Below are positions 51,643 to 61,550 of a stretch of DNA of 64,000 bases, one piece after another. Location of the stretch: positions 1-64,000 of the forward strand of contig JAQSWQ010000007.1 in NCBI GenBank assembly GCA_029266525.1. Direction: 5' to 3'. Within the stretch, counting starts at the first letter, position 1. Every line of letters starts with the position of its first letter. A model generated the notes under the pieces. That model did no database searches and was not told where the DNA came from. It saw nothing but the letters and a program-made list of their open reading frames with translations. A program made the translations under genes and the position numbers. This DNA comes from Microvirga sp. GTDB taxonomy: Bacteria; Pseudomonadota; Alphaproteobacteria; Rhizobiales; Beijerinckiaceae.

Positions 51643-52479
51643 ATGGCAACGACCTCTGTTCAAGCTACCCTTGCTGCCGCCACTCGCGACGGCCTGCTGC
51701 GCACGCCAATTCCCTTCCGCGGCGGCGGCTTCGCACCATCCTCGAACGCGCTCCTCGCGGTCGCCGGGCTCGGCTCCTTTCTCGTGTTGTGGGAGCTCGC
51801 CTTCGCTATGCGATGGGTCAATCCGGTGCTGCTGCCTGGGCCGATCGAGGTCGCCCAGGCGCTGTGGCACCTCCTCATTACGGGCGAGCTCGAGAAGCAC
51901 CTTTCAGCGTCGCTCTACAGGATCGGAATCGGCTGGGCCCTCGGCGCGGTCGGCGGCGTCGCGCTCGGGCTCGCGATCGGGCTCTCGACCGCCGCACGCT
52001 CGATCGGCATTCCCGGCGTCTCCGCGCTCTTCCCGATCCCGAAGATCGCGATCATGCCGATCCTCATCCTCTGGCTCGGCATCGGCGAGGCTTCGAAGGT
52101 CGCGACCATTGGGCTTGGGGTCTTCTTCCCCATGGCGGTCGCGACCTTCGGCGCGATCGACAACGTGCCGCGCAATCTCGTGCGCATGGCGCAAAGCTTC
52201 AACGTCCCTTTCGCCCAGGTGGTCCGGAAGGTTCTTCTGCCCGGCGCCCTGCCCGGCATCCTCTCCGGTTTCCGGATCTCGGCCTCGATCGCGCTTCTTC
52301 TCGTCGTCGCGGCCGAGATGATCGGGGCCGACCGCGGCATCGGCGCCTTTGTGATGCAGGCCGGCAACCTCATGCAAACCGATCAGCTGCTCGCCGGAGT
52401 CGCCGTCCTCTCGATGCTGGGGCTCCTCATCGGCATCGGCCTGTCGCGGCTCGAGCGCGCGCTGCTTGCCTGGCGCTGA
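51643..52479 (+). CDS. ABC transporter permease (SsuC/TauC type)
   Basis: 278 residues with about six membrane segments. LWELAFAMRWVNPVLLPGPIEVAQALWHLL is typical of the N terminus. IPKIAIMPILILWLGIGEASKVATIGLGVFFPMAVATFGAIDNVPRNLVRMAQSF is the family coupling region. It ends one base before the FAD oxidoreductase gene, so it is part of the same operon. Confidence 0.9.
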   Translation: MATTSVQATLAAATRDGLLRTPIPFRGGGFAPSSNALLAVAGLGSFLVLWELAFAMRWVNPVLLPGPIEVAQALWHLLITGELEKHLSASLYRIGIGWALGAVGGVALGLAIGLSTAARSIGIPGVSALFPIPKIAIMPILILWLGIGEASKVATIGLGVFFPMAVATFGAIDNVPRNLVRMAQSFNVPFAQVVRKVLLPGALPGILSGFRISASIALLLVVAAEMIGADRGIGAFVMQAGNLMQTDQLLAGVAVLSMLGLLIGIGLSRLERALLAWR

Positions 52480-52480
52480 C

Positions 52481-53854
52481 ATGATCCGCGAACCCGCCCG
52501 TGCGGTGCCCGTCCTTGTCGAGCACGAGATCGTCGTGCTCGGCGGTGGGCCGGCCGGCATCGCAGCCGCGACCGCGGCAGCGAGGCAGGGCGCCGACGTA
52601 CTGCTCGTCGAGCGCTACGGGTTCCTCGGAGGTATGGGCACCGCCGGGGGCGTTACCAATTTCGCCGGCCTCTACGGCCTGGTCCACGGCGAGACCGCGC
52701 AGGTGGTGCATGGGGTGGCAGACGACCTCCTCGACCGCATCGACCGACTCGGCGGCCTGAACGCGCCGCAGCAGGGGCTGCAAGGCCGAATCACGGTGCG
52801 CTCTTACGATGTCTCGGCCTACAAATGCGCGGCAGACCAACTATTGCTGGACGCGGGCGTGAAGCTCCTCTTCCACACGCTCGCCGCCGACGCAGCAATG
52901 GAGGAGGACAGAATAGAGGCGCTGATCGTCGAGACCAAATCGGGCCGCGGCGCGATCCGGGGGCGCGTCTTCATCGACGCCTCAGGCGACGCCGATCTTG
53001 CCGCGCATGCCGGCGTGCCCTTCGAGACCGGTGACGGGCATGGAAGCGGGCTCTTCCCGACCACGATGTTCCGGGTCGGCAATGTCGATCCGGAGAAGGC
53101 GCTCGCGGCGATCGGCGAGTTCAAGGCGATCGACCGACTGATGGCGGAGGCCTCCGCGAGCGGAGCCTACAGCTTCCCGCGCGAGGGCGCGATCGTGCGC
53201 CCGCAGAAGAACCCGACCGAGTGGCGGGTCAACGTCACGCAAATCCGCAACGCGCAAGGCCGCGCCATGGATGCGACTGACGCGCTTCAGCTCAGCGCCG
53301 GCGAGGTCGAGGGGCGGCGTCAGGTGCAGGAGTATTTCCGGTTCCTCAAAGAGGAGGTGCCCGGCTTCGAGAACATTCACATCGTCGAGATCGCGCCGCA
53401 GGTCGGGGTCCGCGAGACGCGGCGCGTGGAAGGGCTCTATCGCCTCTCCGGCGAAGACATCCTCGTCTGTGCCGATTTCGATGACGCTATCGGCGTTAAC
53501 GCCTGGCCCATGGAGCTGCATGTCGCGGGCAAGGTCGAGTGGCGCTTCTTCCCCGACGACAGCCGCGGCTATTGCGAGCTGCCCTTCCGCATGCTCGTGC
53601 CGAAAAGCGTCTCGAACCTTCTCGTCGCGGGCCGCTGCGCGTCCATGACGCATGAGGGCCAATCGGCCGCACGCGCCAGCGGCGCCTGCTTCGCGATGGG
53701 CGAGGCAGCCGGCGCGGCAGCCGCGCTTTCGCTCCGCTCCGACGTTGTTCCGGGTGCGCTCGAGCCGGCTGCGCTCCAGCGCGCCCTTGAACGCGCAGGC
53801 GCCTTCCTCGGGCGGCTTACGCCTCGGCGCGCTTCTTCTCGAGATCGCGCTTGA
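52481..53854 (+). CDS. FAD-dependent oxidoreductase
   Basis: 457 residues from the ATG at 52481. The N-terminal dinucleotide fold is [46 protein letters not shown], which fits the FAD_oxidored (PF12831-like) family. [21 protein letters not shown] and [37 protein letters not shown] close the FAD site. The substrate is not known. Its location after an ABC importer suggests it acts on the imported compound. The 3' end overlaps the convergent rpmB gene by 38 bases. Confidence 0.85.
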   Translation: MIREPARAVPVLVEHEIVVLGGGPAGIAAATAAARQGADVLLVERYGFLGGMGTAGGVTNFAGLYGLVHGETAQVVHGVADDLLDRIDRLGGLNAPQQGLQGRITVRSYDVSAYKCAADQLLLDAGVKLLFHTLAADAAMEEDRIEALIVETKSGRGAIRGRVFIDASGDADLAAHAGVPFETGDGHGSGLFPTTMFRVGNVDPEKALAAIGEFKAIDRLMAEASASGAYSFPREGAIVRPQKNPTEWRVNVTQIRNAQGRAMDATDALQLSAGEVEGRRQVQEYFRFLKEEVPGFENIHIVEIAPQVGVRETRRVEGLYRLSGEDILVCADFDDAIGVNAWPMELHVAGKVEWRFFPDDSRGYCELPFRMLVPKSVSNLLVAGRCASMTHEGQSAARASGACFAMGEAAGAAAALSLRSDVVPGALEPAALQRALERAGAFLGRLTPRRASSRDRA

Positions 53855-54104
53855 GCACGCGGACGTTCGGCGACAGCTCGCTCTCAGGGGCCTTGGCCAG
53901 AAAGGCGTCAAGCCCGCCGCGATGCTCGACCGTGCGCAGCGCGTTGGCCGAGACCCGCAGGCGCACCGAGCGCTGCAGCTCATCCGACTGGAGCGTGACG
54001 TTCACGAGGTTCGGCAGGAACTTGCGCTTGGTCTTATGATTTGAATGGCTCACGAGATGCCCCGAGAGCACCGCCTTGCCGGTGAGTTCGCAACGGCGCG
54101 ACAT
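53817..54104 (-). CDS. rpmB: 50S ribosomal protein L28
   Basis: 95 residues. [38 protein letters not shown] is the complete L28 N-terminal signature, and the C terminus [12 protein letters not shown] has the alphaproteobacterial extension. It is a core housekeeping gene that anchors this region as chromosomal. Its 3' end overlaps the FAD oxidoreductase gene, which leaves no room for a separate terminator. Confidence 0.97.
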   Translation of the reverse strand: MSRRCELTGKAVLSGHLVSHSNHKTKRKFLPNLVNVTLQSDELQRSVRLRVSANALRTVEHRGGLDAFLAKAPESELSPNVRVLKRDLEKKRAEA

Positions 54105-54348
54105 GAATCATTCCCTCGTTGAGTCGCGGCCACTGCTTAAATCGGCGAACGAGCCTGCGGCCCATTCACGGCGACCGGACGCCTGAAGTCTTGGAAGGGC
54201 AGCGCTATATGCGCAAAGAGGGCCCGCCGTCAAGAATCGCCGGCCCTCTCGGGTCGCCTTCGTCGGAGCGCTTGTTAACCGGCGCACCGTCACGATTTGT
54301 CCTGATTCGGGCCGGAGAACCGGCCGCTTGCGGGGATTCGACACGCCG

Positions 54349-55194
54349 ATGCGGTGGAGAGGGCGATCCGGGCCGTTCCTGGCGACTGTCGTGGCCGCGC
54401 TGCCGCTTGCCGCGGCGCAGGCTCGCGCCGTCACGCTCAACGTCGATTACGGTCTGTATCTTGCCGGCATCCCGATCGGCTCGGCCGAAGTCAAGGGCAC
54501 CTTCGAAGGCACGCAATACCGGCTGGAGCTTCAGGCGCGACTGAGTGGTCTCGGCGCGCTCGTCGGCGGCGACGGCAGCGCGACTGCGGCGGGCTCGATG
54601 GCGAGCGCGCGGCCTACCCCCTCGGCCTTCGCGGCGCGAGCGCGCACCTCGGCCGGCGAACGCACCTTGCGCATGGGGCTCGTCGGCGGCAACGCGGTTG
54701 CGGTCTCGATCGAGCCGCCACTCGACCCGAAGCTCGACAAGGTGCCGCTTGCCGAAATCCACAAGCGCGCGATCATCGATCCCCTGAGCGCCGTGGTCGC
54801 ACCGGTCGTGCGCGGAGCTCTGAGCGAGCCCTCGAACTGCAACCGCACCGTCCCGGTCTTTGACGGCGGCACCCGCTTCGACATGGTCTTGAGCTACGCC
54901 GGCACGCGCGAAGTGGAGAAACCGGGCTATAGCGGCCCGGTCCTCGTCTGCAACGTCCGATACGTGCCCATCGCCGGTCATCGCCCGAACCGGCCGGCGA
55001 CGCGGTTCATGCAGGAAAACCGCGACATCTCGGTCTGGCTCGCGCCCGTCGAGGGCGCGCGCGTGCTGGTGCCGATCCGGATCTCGCTCAAGACCATGAT
55101 CGGCACGAGCGTGGTCGAGGCGACCCGCTTCGCCTTGGACGGGGCGCAGATCGTGCCGGCCTCTACGCGGCGGCTTCGCAGGCCTCGGACGTAG
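54349..55194 (+). CDS. DUF3108 domain periplasmic protein
   Basis: 281 residues from the ATG at 54349. A signal peptide (PFLATVVAALPLAAAQARA) is followed by TLNVDYGLYLAGIPIGSAEVKGTFEGTQYRLEL, the N-terminal strand pattern of DUF3108. The C-terminal half contains ARVLVPIRISLKTMIGTSVVEATRF. Function unknown; probably an envelope beta-rich protein. Divergent from rpmB, an arrangement I recall from other Hyphomicrobiales. Confidence 0.82.
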   Translation: MRWRGRSGPFLATVVAALPLAAAQARAVTLNVDYGLYLAGIPIGSAEVKGTFEGTQYRLELQARLSGLGALVGGDGSATAAGSMASARPTPSAFAARARTSAGERTLRMGLVGGNAVAVSIEPPLDPKLDKVPLAEIHKRAIIDPLSAVVAPVVRGALSEPSNCNRTVPVFDGGTRFDMVLSYAGTREVEKPGYSGPVLVCNVRYVPIAGHRPNRPATRFMQENRDISVWLAPVEGARVLVPIRISLKTMIGTSVVEATRFALDGAQIVPASTRRLRRPRT

Positions 55195-55270
55195 CCATCG
55201 CTAGCGCGCCTGGCCCGAGCGTCGCGACGGGTCGCAGGCGCCATGCCGCCAGCACAGGCCTGGCCTTCTG

Positions 55271-57055
55271 TTGTCAGCTGCGGTGTCCCCTACTAGCCTT
55301 ACCCGAGGCTTAGGCGGGCGGATCGCGGGCGTGACTGGCGGGGCGCACTATTTTGGACATGGCCGCGTGCTGATGGGCAGCCGCCACATGGTGTCGGCCG
55401 GGCATTATTCAGCCGCGCATGCCGGGTTCCTCGTGCTCGAAGCGGGCGGCAACGCGGTCGACGCCGGGGTCGCCGCGGGAATGGCGCTCGGCGTCCTGCA
55501 CAGCGATATCGTGAATGTCGCTGGCGTCGCGCCGATCATGATCCGGCTCGCGGATTCGGGCCAGGTCGTGACCATAGACGGGCTCGGCGTCTGGCCGGCC
55601 GCGGCTTCGGCTCAGTTCTTCCGCCGCGAGCATGGCGGGCGCATCCCGGAGGGACTCTTGCGGACGGTGACGCCGGCCGCACCCGCTTCCTGGATCGCCG
55701 CGCTCGAGCGCTACGGCACGATGAGCTTCGGCGAGGTCGCGCAGCACGCGATCCGCTTTGCCGCCGAGGGTTTCCCGGTTCATCCGACCATGGCGGAGTT
55801 CGTCTCGGGCCACGTCGCGGATTACGTACGCTTTCCGCAGAACGCCGCTCTCTATTTGCCGGGCGGCCGGCCCATGGCGGTCGGGGAGACCTTCGTCCAG
55901 ACGGAGCTCGCGGCGACGCTGCGGCACATGGCCGACCAGGAGAAGGCGCAGGCGCAGAAAGGCCGCAGCGCCGGGCTAGCGGCGGCGCGCGCGGCCTTCT
56001 ATGAGGGTGAAATCGCGGGAAAGATCGCCGCCTACCATCGCGAGAACGGCGGCTGGATGACCCGCCCGGACCTCGCTTCGTACCGCGTGAGCTTCGAGCC
56101 GCCGGTGCGCACGAGCTATGCCGGCGTCGAGGTCTTCTCCTGCGGGCCGTGGTGCCAGGGTCCGGTGCTGGGGCAGATTCTCGCTATCCTGGACGGTATC
56201 GACCTCCGCGCCACGGGCCACAACAGCCCACGCTACATCCATTGCCTCACCGAGGCGATGAAGCTCGCCTTTGCGGACCGTGAGGCTTGTTACGGTGATC
56301 CGCGCTTCGTCGAGGTGCCGCTCGATCGGCTGCTCTCGCCGGAATTCGCAGCGGAACGCCGCCGGCGCATCGACCCGAACCGCGCGACCTCGCATATGCC
56401 GGAGCCGGGCATTGCCTCCCCCATCGCGAGGGCTGAGGAGCCGCGCCTCGTCGCGCGCGAACCGGCGCTGTCACCCGACACCTCCTACGTCGCGGTGATC
56501 GACCGGCATGGCAACGCCTTTTCGGCGACCCCGAGCGACACCTCCTACGACACGCCGATCATTCCCGGCACGGGCTTGTGCCCCTCCTCGCGCGGCTCGC
56601 AATCCTTCACCGCGCGCGGGCACCCGAGCGAGGTGATGCCGGGCAAACGCCCGCGTCTCACGCCGAACCCGGCGATCGCGATCCTGCGGGATGGCTCGGT
56701 GATGCCTTTCGGCACGCCCGGCGGCGACGTGCAGATCCAGGCGATGCTGCAGGTCCTCCTGAACCTGGCTGTCTTCGACATGGACGTGACGAGCGCCGTC
56801 GACGCGCCACGCTTTGCGACCTACAGCTTCCCGAGCAGCTTCGAGCCGCATGAGGAGCTGCCGGGCCGCCTCATGCTCGAGGCGCGGGTAGGAGACCAGA
56901 CGGTAGAGGCGCTCAACGGCCTCGGCCACGATGCCCGGGCCTGGCCTGAATGGACAAACCAGGCCGGCGCCGTCTGCGCGGTTTCGCGCGAGCCCAGCGG
57001 CCTGCTTAGCGGCGCGGCCGACCCGCGCCGCTCGACCTACGCCGTCGGCTGGTGA
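55271..57055 (+). CDS. Gamma-glutamyltransferase family protein
   Basis: Ntn-hydrolase precursor of about 594 residues that should self-cleave before a Thr. VLEAGGNAVDAGVAAGMALGVLHSDIVNVAGVAPIMIRL is the N-terminal Ggt signature. The cleavage/nucleophile region is DTSYVAVIDRHGNAFSATPSDTSY (about 404), and GTPGGDVQIQAMLQVLLNL occurs near the end. No signal peptide is visible. The start is uncertain (TTG at 55271 or GTG at 55283). With the transporter genes that follow it may process gamma-glutamyl compounds. Confidence 0.85.
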   Translation: MSAAVSPTSLTRGLGGRIAGVTGGAHYFGHGRVLMGSRHMVSAGHYSAAHAGFLVLEAGGNAVDAGVAAGMALGVLHSDIVNVAGVAPIMIRLADSGQVVTIDGLGVWPAAASAQFFRREHGGRIPEGLLRTVTPAAPASWIAALERYGTMSFGEVAQHAIRFAAEGFPVHPTMAEFVSGHVADYVRFPQNAALYLPGGRPMAVGETFVQTELAATLRHMADQEKAQAQKGRSAGLAAARAAFYEGEIAGKIAAYHRENGGWMTRPDLASYRVSFEPPVRTSYAGVEVFSCGPWCQGPVLGQILAILDGIDLRATGHNSPRYIHCLTEAMKLAFADREACYGDPRFVEVPLDRLLSPEFAAERRRRIDPNRATSHMPEPGIASPIARAEEPRLVAREPALSPDTSYVAVIDRHGNAFSATPSDTSYDTPIIPGTGLCPSSRGSQSFTARGHPSEVMPGKRPRLTPNPAIAILRDGSVMPFGTPGGDVQIQAMLQVLLNLAVFDMDVTSAVDAPRFATYSFPSSFEPHEELPGRLMLEARVGDQTVEALNGLGHDARAWPEWTNQAGAVCAVSREPSGLLSGAADPRRSTYAVGW

Positions 57056-57082
57056 GCCGGCAATGATCGAAGGGAGTGGACG

Positions 57083-58147
57083 ATGAAACGACGCGACTTG
57101 CTGATCGGCTCCGGCGCCTTGATGGGCGGATCGCTTCTGCCCGGGCTACGGCACGCCGCCTTCGCGCAGGCCAAACCCTCGCAGATGGTGCTGATGACCT
57201 GGGGCGGCTTGTGGGGCGACGCCATGCGTGATGGCGCCGGCAACGCCTTCGAGAAGGAGACCGGCATCAAGATCGTTCAGGATCGCAGCGGCAGCCCCGC
57301 CGACCGCATCACCAAGATCAAGGTCAACATCGCCGACCAGAAGTTCGACCTCGTCCAGCTGCATGACGGGCTCGTCCCGCTCGCGGTGGCGCAGGGCGTG
57401 CTCGAGCCGCTCAACAAGGATTCGCCGCGGCTCTCGAACCTCAAGGACGTGGGGCCGCGCTTCATCCAGAGCCACTGGGTGGCGGCGATCTATTCGCCGC
57501 TCGGCATCATCTACAACACGAAGCTCGTCAGGAACCCGCCGACCTCCTTTGCGGATCTCTGGAAGCCGGAGTTCAAGCGCCAGATCGTGCTGCCCGAGAT
57601 TACGCATTCGATCGGCCCCTACATCATCCCGATCGGAGCGGTCGCCGCCGGCAAGCCGCCGACCGACGCCGAGGCCGGCTTCGAGATGCTGAAGAAGATG
57701 GTGGTGCAGCAGCCGATCTGGGCCAAGGACACCGACACCATCATGAACTCGCTACGCGGCGAGGACGCGGTGATCGGCCTTCTCTACAAGTCACAAACCT
57801 ACACGGTGAAAGGCTGGAAGGTGCCGGCCGAGTGGGTCTACCCGAAGGAGGGCGCGATCCTCTACAGCGCGGGCACGGCAATCGCGAAGGGCACGAAGAA
57901 CCTCGAGTTCGCGGAGGCCTTCCTAAACCTGACGCTCGATCCGAAGCTCCAGACGATCTACACTGAAAAGTTCAACTATCCGGGGACAAACAAGAACACG
58001 GAGGCGGCGCTTCCGCCGGAGCTGCAGGAGCGCGTGCAATCGACGCCCGAGGAGATGAGCCGCCTCATCGATCTCGATCACGCGACCATGGCCGAGAAGC
58101 GCCCGGAGTGGACGGACCGCTGGAACCGGATCGTTGCCGCGGGCTGA
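57083..58147 (+). CDS. Polyamine-type ABC transporter substrate-binding protein (PotD-like)
   Basis: 354-residue periplasmic receptor. The N terminus MKRRDLLIGSGALMGGSLLPGLRHAAFAQ has a twin-arginine-like signal. MVLMTWGGLWGDAMRDGAGNAFEKETGIKIVQD and VKLVRNPPTSFADLWKPEF-like sequence match the SBP_bac_1/PotD group. GAAGGGAG lies ahead of the ATG. It is followed by PotA, PotB and PotC-like genes, with one unusual gene between. Confidence 0.88.
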   Translation: MKRRDLLIGSGALMGGSLLPGLRHAAFAQAKPSQMVLMTWGGLWGDAMRDGAGNAFEKETGIKIVQDRSGSPADRITKIKVNIADQKFDLVQLHDGLVPLAVAQGVLEPLNKDSPRLSNLKDVGPRFIQSHWVAAIYSPLGIIYNTKLVRNPPTSFADLWKPEFKRQIVLPEITHSIGPYIIPIGAVAAGKPPTDAEAGFEMLKKMVVQQPIWAKDTDTIMNSLRGEDAVIGLLYKSQTYTVKGWKVPAEWVYPKEGAILYSAGTAIAKGTKNLEFAEAFLNLTLDPKLQTIYTEKFNYPGTNKNTEAALPPELQERVQSTPEEMSRLIDLDHATMAEKRPEWTDRWNRIVAAG

Positions 58148-59600
58148 TCGGGGTCGCCCGCCACAGGCGCTCCATCGGCTTTCCTGGTCCGAAAACGGCG
58201 ACCGCCTCGACGTGGCGGCCGCCGCAAACCGTCTTGCGGCGGCAGGCCGTGAGGTCTGGCGCTGTCCCGAGCCGGGTGACGGCCTCGAGGCTGGCGATTA
58301 CCTCGTCGAGCTGACCCCGAAGCTCGTCGACGCCCTGCGCGGCGCGGGTCTTGCCGTCGAGTCGTGGACGGCCGCGCCCCGGTCGGAGGCGTTCCGGGTC
58401 AAGCATGCGCGCATCGCCGTGCTCGCCGGCAAGGCCTCGGCCTATCCTTACTACGGCTACTACGCGCTTGCCCTGACGCGGCTCGGCTATGCCTTTGCGG
58501 CAGTCGACGGCACCGCAATTGCGGCCGGCGCGCTCGGGGCAGAGAACATCGCCGTCCTTCCGGGTGGGTTCTCGAATTGGGGCCTCGATGCGAAGGAGGA
58601 GAGCGCAGGCGCGGACATCGCTTTCCGGCGCTTTCTCCACCAAGGCGGCGCAGCCGTCGCCTCGTGCGGCGGGGCCTACTACCTGTCGCGGGGCCGCCCG
58701 GCCTGGCTCGGAGTCGCCGATGCGCGGCCGGTCTTCACGCAGGAGTATCTGCGCACCGGCGTCGGGGTTACGACCTGCCGCCTCGCGCCGGGGCCTCTTC
58801 GCCTCGGCCTGCCGCCGACCTTGGAACTCCCCTACTATCACGGGCCCGTCTACGACGAACTCGGGCCGGACTGCACGCCGCTCGCGGAGTTTCGCGACCT
58901 TTACGGCCATGGGCGGCTGTTCATCGACAACCCGCTGTCGGAGGCGCGCTTCGCAAAGCACATGCAGGGCCGAATCGCGGCGCTCCGCGCCTCCGGTCCG
59001 CGCGGCGAGGCGGTGTTGTTCTCGCCCCATCCCGAGATGGGCGACCTCCTGCGCAAATACATGGCGATCGAGAGCTACGTTCCCCGCTACCTCCCGGTCC
59101 GCGGCGAGCTCGTGATGCGCGAGACGCTCGACAGCTTCTTGCCCGCCGAGTCACGCAGCTTCCTAATGGTGCTGAACGCCATCGACAATCTTCTGCCGCG
59201 CGCCCGCGACGGCGCCGCGCAGATAGGAGCTTCCGACGTCCCCCCGACCACTCCCATCGAGCTCGCCGCGGCGTGGCGCCGGCGCCGCGCGTCACTGAAG
59301 CCGAGCGAGGGCCCGATCGGTAGTCTCGAGCGCCGGCTCGTGGCCGGCTTTGAGCAGCGCCTGGCTCCGGCCGAGCGCCGTCTCGCCGAGCTGTTGCCTC
59401 GCGTTGCCGACGCGCCGGCCGATGGGCCCCGCATCGCAAGCTCCTTCGCCGCGATTGCCGGCCACGCCTGTGCCGCCTGGTCCGATCCGCCCGAGCGCAG
59501 ACCAGCCGAGCTGCTTCTCGAGCTGGAGCTCGCACTCCTCCTTATCGAGGCGTGGGCGCGGCTCGCCGAGCTCCACGTCGTCGCGTCCCGCCATGACTGA
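58134..59600 (+). CDS. GATase-like/BPL_N-type protein inside a polyamine-type ABC operon
   Basis: 488 residues from a TTG that overlaps the receptor stop; no better start is visible. Residues about 90-300 look like a class I glutamine-amidotransferase-like fold: ARIAVLAGKASAYPYYGYYALALTRLGYAF, ENIAVLPGGFSNWGLD and AVASCGGAYYLSRG, where Cys takes the nucleophile-elbow position, then HPEMGDLLRKY near 305. The first 80 residues resemble the region ahead of the GATase-like tail of some M14 carboxypeptidases. The last 130 residues are helical and unassigned. It overlaps PotA by eight bases, so it is a fixed part of the operon. Possibly an amidase or gamma-glutamyl hydrolase; function not established. 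Confidence 0.6.
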   Translation: MPRADRGRPPQALHRLSWSENGDRLDVAAAANRLAAAGREVWRCPEPGDGLEAGDYLVELTPKLVDALRGAGLAVESWTAAPRSEAFRVKHARIAVLAGKASAYPYYGYYALALTRLGYAFAAVDGTAIAAGALGAENIAVLPGGFSNWGLDAKEESAGADIAFRRFLHQGGAAVASCGGAYYLSRGRPAWLGVADARPVFTQEYLRTGVGVTTCRLAPGPLRLGLPPTLELPYYHGPVYDELGPDCTPLAEFRDLYGHGRLFIDNPLSEARFAKHMQGRIAALRASGPRGEAVLFSPHPEMGDLLRKYMAIESYVPRYLPVRGELVMRETLDSFLPAESRSFLMVLNAIDNLLPRARDGAAQIGASDVPPTTPIELAAAWRRRRASLKPSEGPIGSLERRLVAGFEQRLAPAERRLAELLPRVADAPADGPRIASSFAAIAGHACAAWSDPPERRPAELLLELELALLLIEAWARLAELHVVASRHD

Positions 59601-60684
59601 GAACGCCTATCAGAACGCCGACGTCCGCTTCGAGCGCGTCACCAAGCGCTTCGGGCGGGCGGTCGCGGTGCGCGACCTCTCGCTCGACATCCCGCAGGGC
59701 ATGTTCTTCTCGCTGCTCGGCCCCTCGGGCTGCGGCAAGACCACGACCCTGCGGCTTGTCGCCGGCTTCGAGCAACCGGAAGAGGGCGCAGTCTACATCC
59801 GCAACCGCAACGTCACCGGCGTGCCGCCTTTCAAGCGCGACTTCGCAATGGTGTTCCAGAACTTCGCGCTCTTCCCGCACCTGAACGTTGCGGAGAACGT
59901 CGCATTTGGGCTGAAGATGCTGCGGGTGCCTCAAGTCCAGCGCGCCGAAGAGGTCCGCAACGCGCTTGTCCTCGTCAAGCTTGAGGGCTTTGCCGAGCGC
60001 TATCCGAAGCAGCTCTCGGGTGGTCAGCAGCAGCGCGTCGCGATCGCGCGCGCGATCGTCATGAAGCCTGTCGTGCTGCTTCTCGACGAGCCGCTCGGCG
60101 CGCTCGACAAGAACCTGCGCGAGGAGATGCAGGTCGAGCTGCGCTCGCTCCAGCGCCAATTAGGCATCACCACGGTCTTCGTCACGCACGACCAGGAGGA
60201 GGCCTTGACGATGTCGGACCGCATCGCGGTGATGCGGGACGGGCTCATCGAGCAGCTCGGCGCGCCCCGCGAGGTCTATGAGCGCCCTGCGACCGAGTTC
60301 GTCGCGACCTTTCTCGGCGCGAGCAACCTCATCGATGCGGTCGCAATCGGCAGCGAGAATGGCCGCAGCCTGGTCGAGGCGGCACCGGGCCGTTTCGCCA
60401 TAGCGAGCACCGGCTTTTCGGCGGGGCAGCGTCTCCGTCTCGCCGTGCGCCCCGAGCGGGTAAGGATTCGGCCGATCGGGGCCTCGGGCTTACCTGCGAC
60501 GGTGCGCGAGGTCGTCTACCGCGGCGCCGCGACGCACCTCTTCATGGAGAGCAAGGGCCTGCCGTTGATCGCCTTCCTCCAGAACGACACCGGCGCCTCC
60601 TCGGGCTGGCAGCCCGGGCAGGCGGTGTCGGTCGATTTCGAGCCCGACAGTGTGGTCGTACTCGACCGCACCCGCTCCGCATGA
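59593..60684 (+). CDS. Polyamine-type ABC transporter ATPase (PotA-like)
   Basis: 363 residues from the ATG at 59593. Walker A LLGPSGCGKTTTLRLVAGFE, FAMVFQNFALFPHLNVAENVAFGL, signature KQLSGGQQQRVAIARAI, Walker B VVLLLDEPLGALDKNLRE, and switch His in VFVTHDQEEALTMSDR. The C-terminal TOBE-like region (RLRLAVRPERVRI) is typical of spermidine/putrescine importers. Start and stop overlap both neighbours. Confidence 0.92.
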   Translation: MTENAYQNADVRFERVTKRFGRAVAVRDLSLDIPQGMFFSLLGPSGCGKTTTLRLVAGFEQPEEGAVYIRNRNVTGVPPFKRDFAMVFQNFALFPHLNVAENVAFGLKMLRVPQVQRAEEVRNALVLVKLEGFAERYPKQLSGGQQQRVAIARAIVMKPVVLLLDEPLGALDKNLREEMQVELRSLQRQLGITTVFVTHDQEEALTMSDRIAVMRDGLIEQLGAPREVYERPATEFVATFLGASNLIDAVAIGSENGRSLVEAAPGRFAIASTGFSAGQRLRLAVRPERVRIRPIGASGLPATVREVVYRGAATHLFMESKGLPLIAFLQNDTGASSGWQPGQAVSVDFEPDSVVVLDRTRSA

Positions 60685-61550
60685 GCCGCGGATTCGCGCT
60701 TGGCCCGCGCGGCGCGACGATCGCGCTGCTTATGCCGCCCCTCGCGCTGTTCGTGCTTTTTTTCGTGGCGCCGCTCGCAACGCTGTTCTGGGCGAGCCTG
60801 CACGGCTCGTCGCAGGCGCAGCTATACGGCGACGAGCTGACCCTTGCGAATTACCGCACTATCATCGAAGACCCGTTCTACCACACGATCCTGCTGCGCA
60901 CGCTCGGCACGGGCGCGACGATCGTCGGCATCACCCTCGCGCTCGGCTATGCGACCGCCTATGTGATCGCGCCGCTGCCGCCGCGTCGGCGCCTCCTGCT
61001 CCTCATGCTCCTGCTGGTGCCGCTGATGGTCAGCAACGTGATCCGCGCCTATGGCTGGATCGCGATCCTCGGCCGCCAGGGCCTCGTCAACAGCGTGCTG
61101 CGCGGGGCAGGCATCATCGACCGGCCGCTCCTGTTGCTGAACTCTTTCGAGGCCGTGGTGGTAGGGCTGATGACAATCCTCTTGCCCTATATGGTGATCT
61201 CGATAGCCAACGCGCTCAGCGCCATCGATGTGCAGTACCGCGACGCCGCCCAGTCTCTGCGCGCCTCGCCTTTCCGCACCTTCGTACACGTGACCTGGCC
61301 GTTGTCGAGCCCCGGCGTCGCCTCGGGCCTGCTCCTCGTCTTTCTCCTCACCTTGAGCGCCTACGTCACTATCACCGTGCTCGGCGGCCCTCGCACCAAG
61401 CTTCTCGTCAGCCTCGTCTTCGATTCGGTCGCTTCCTTCCGCTGGCCGCTCGCTGCGGCCCTGTCCTTCGTGCTGCTTGCCGTGGCTCTCGCCTTCTCCG
61501 GCGTGATCCTCGCGCTGTTGCGGCCGCAGAAAGTGCAGGGGAGAGGCTGA
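60681..61550 (+). CDS. Polyamine-type ABC transporter permease (PotB-like)
   Basis: 289-residue permease. LMPPLALFVLFFVAPLATLFWASLHG forms the first segment, NVIRAYGWIAILGRQGLVN is a PotB-type motif, and the coupling loop is YRDAAQSLRASPFRTFVHVTWPLSSPGVASG. The ATG overlaps the ATPase stop as ATGA, and its stop overlaps the next ATG by one base. Confidence 0.92.
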   Translation: MSRGFALGPRGATIALLMPPLALFVLFFVAPLATLFWASLHGSSQAQLYGDELTLANYRTIIEDPFYHTILLRTLGTGATIVGITLALGYATAYVIAPLPPRRRLLLLMLLLVPLMVSNVIRAYGWIAILGRQGLVNSVLRGAGIIDRPLLLLNSFEAVVVGLMTILLPYMVISIANALSAIDVQYRDAAQSLRASPFRTFVHVTWPLSSPGVASGLLLVFLLTLSAYVTITVLGGPRTKLLVSLVFDSVASFRWPLAAALSFVLLAVALAFSGVILALLRPQKVQGRG

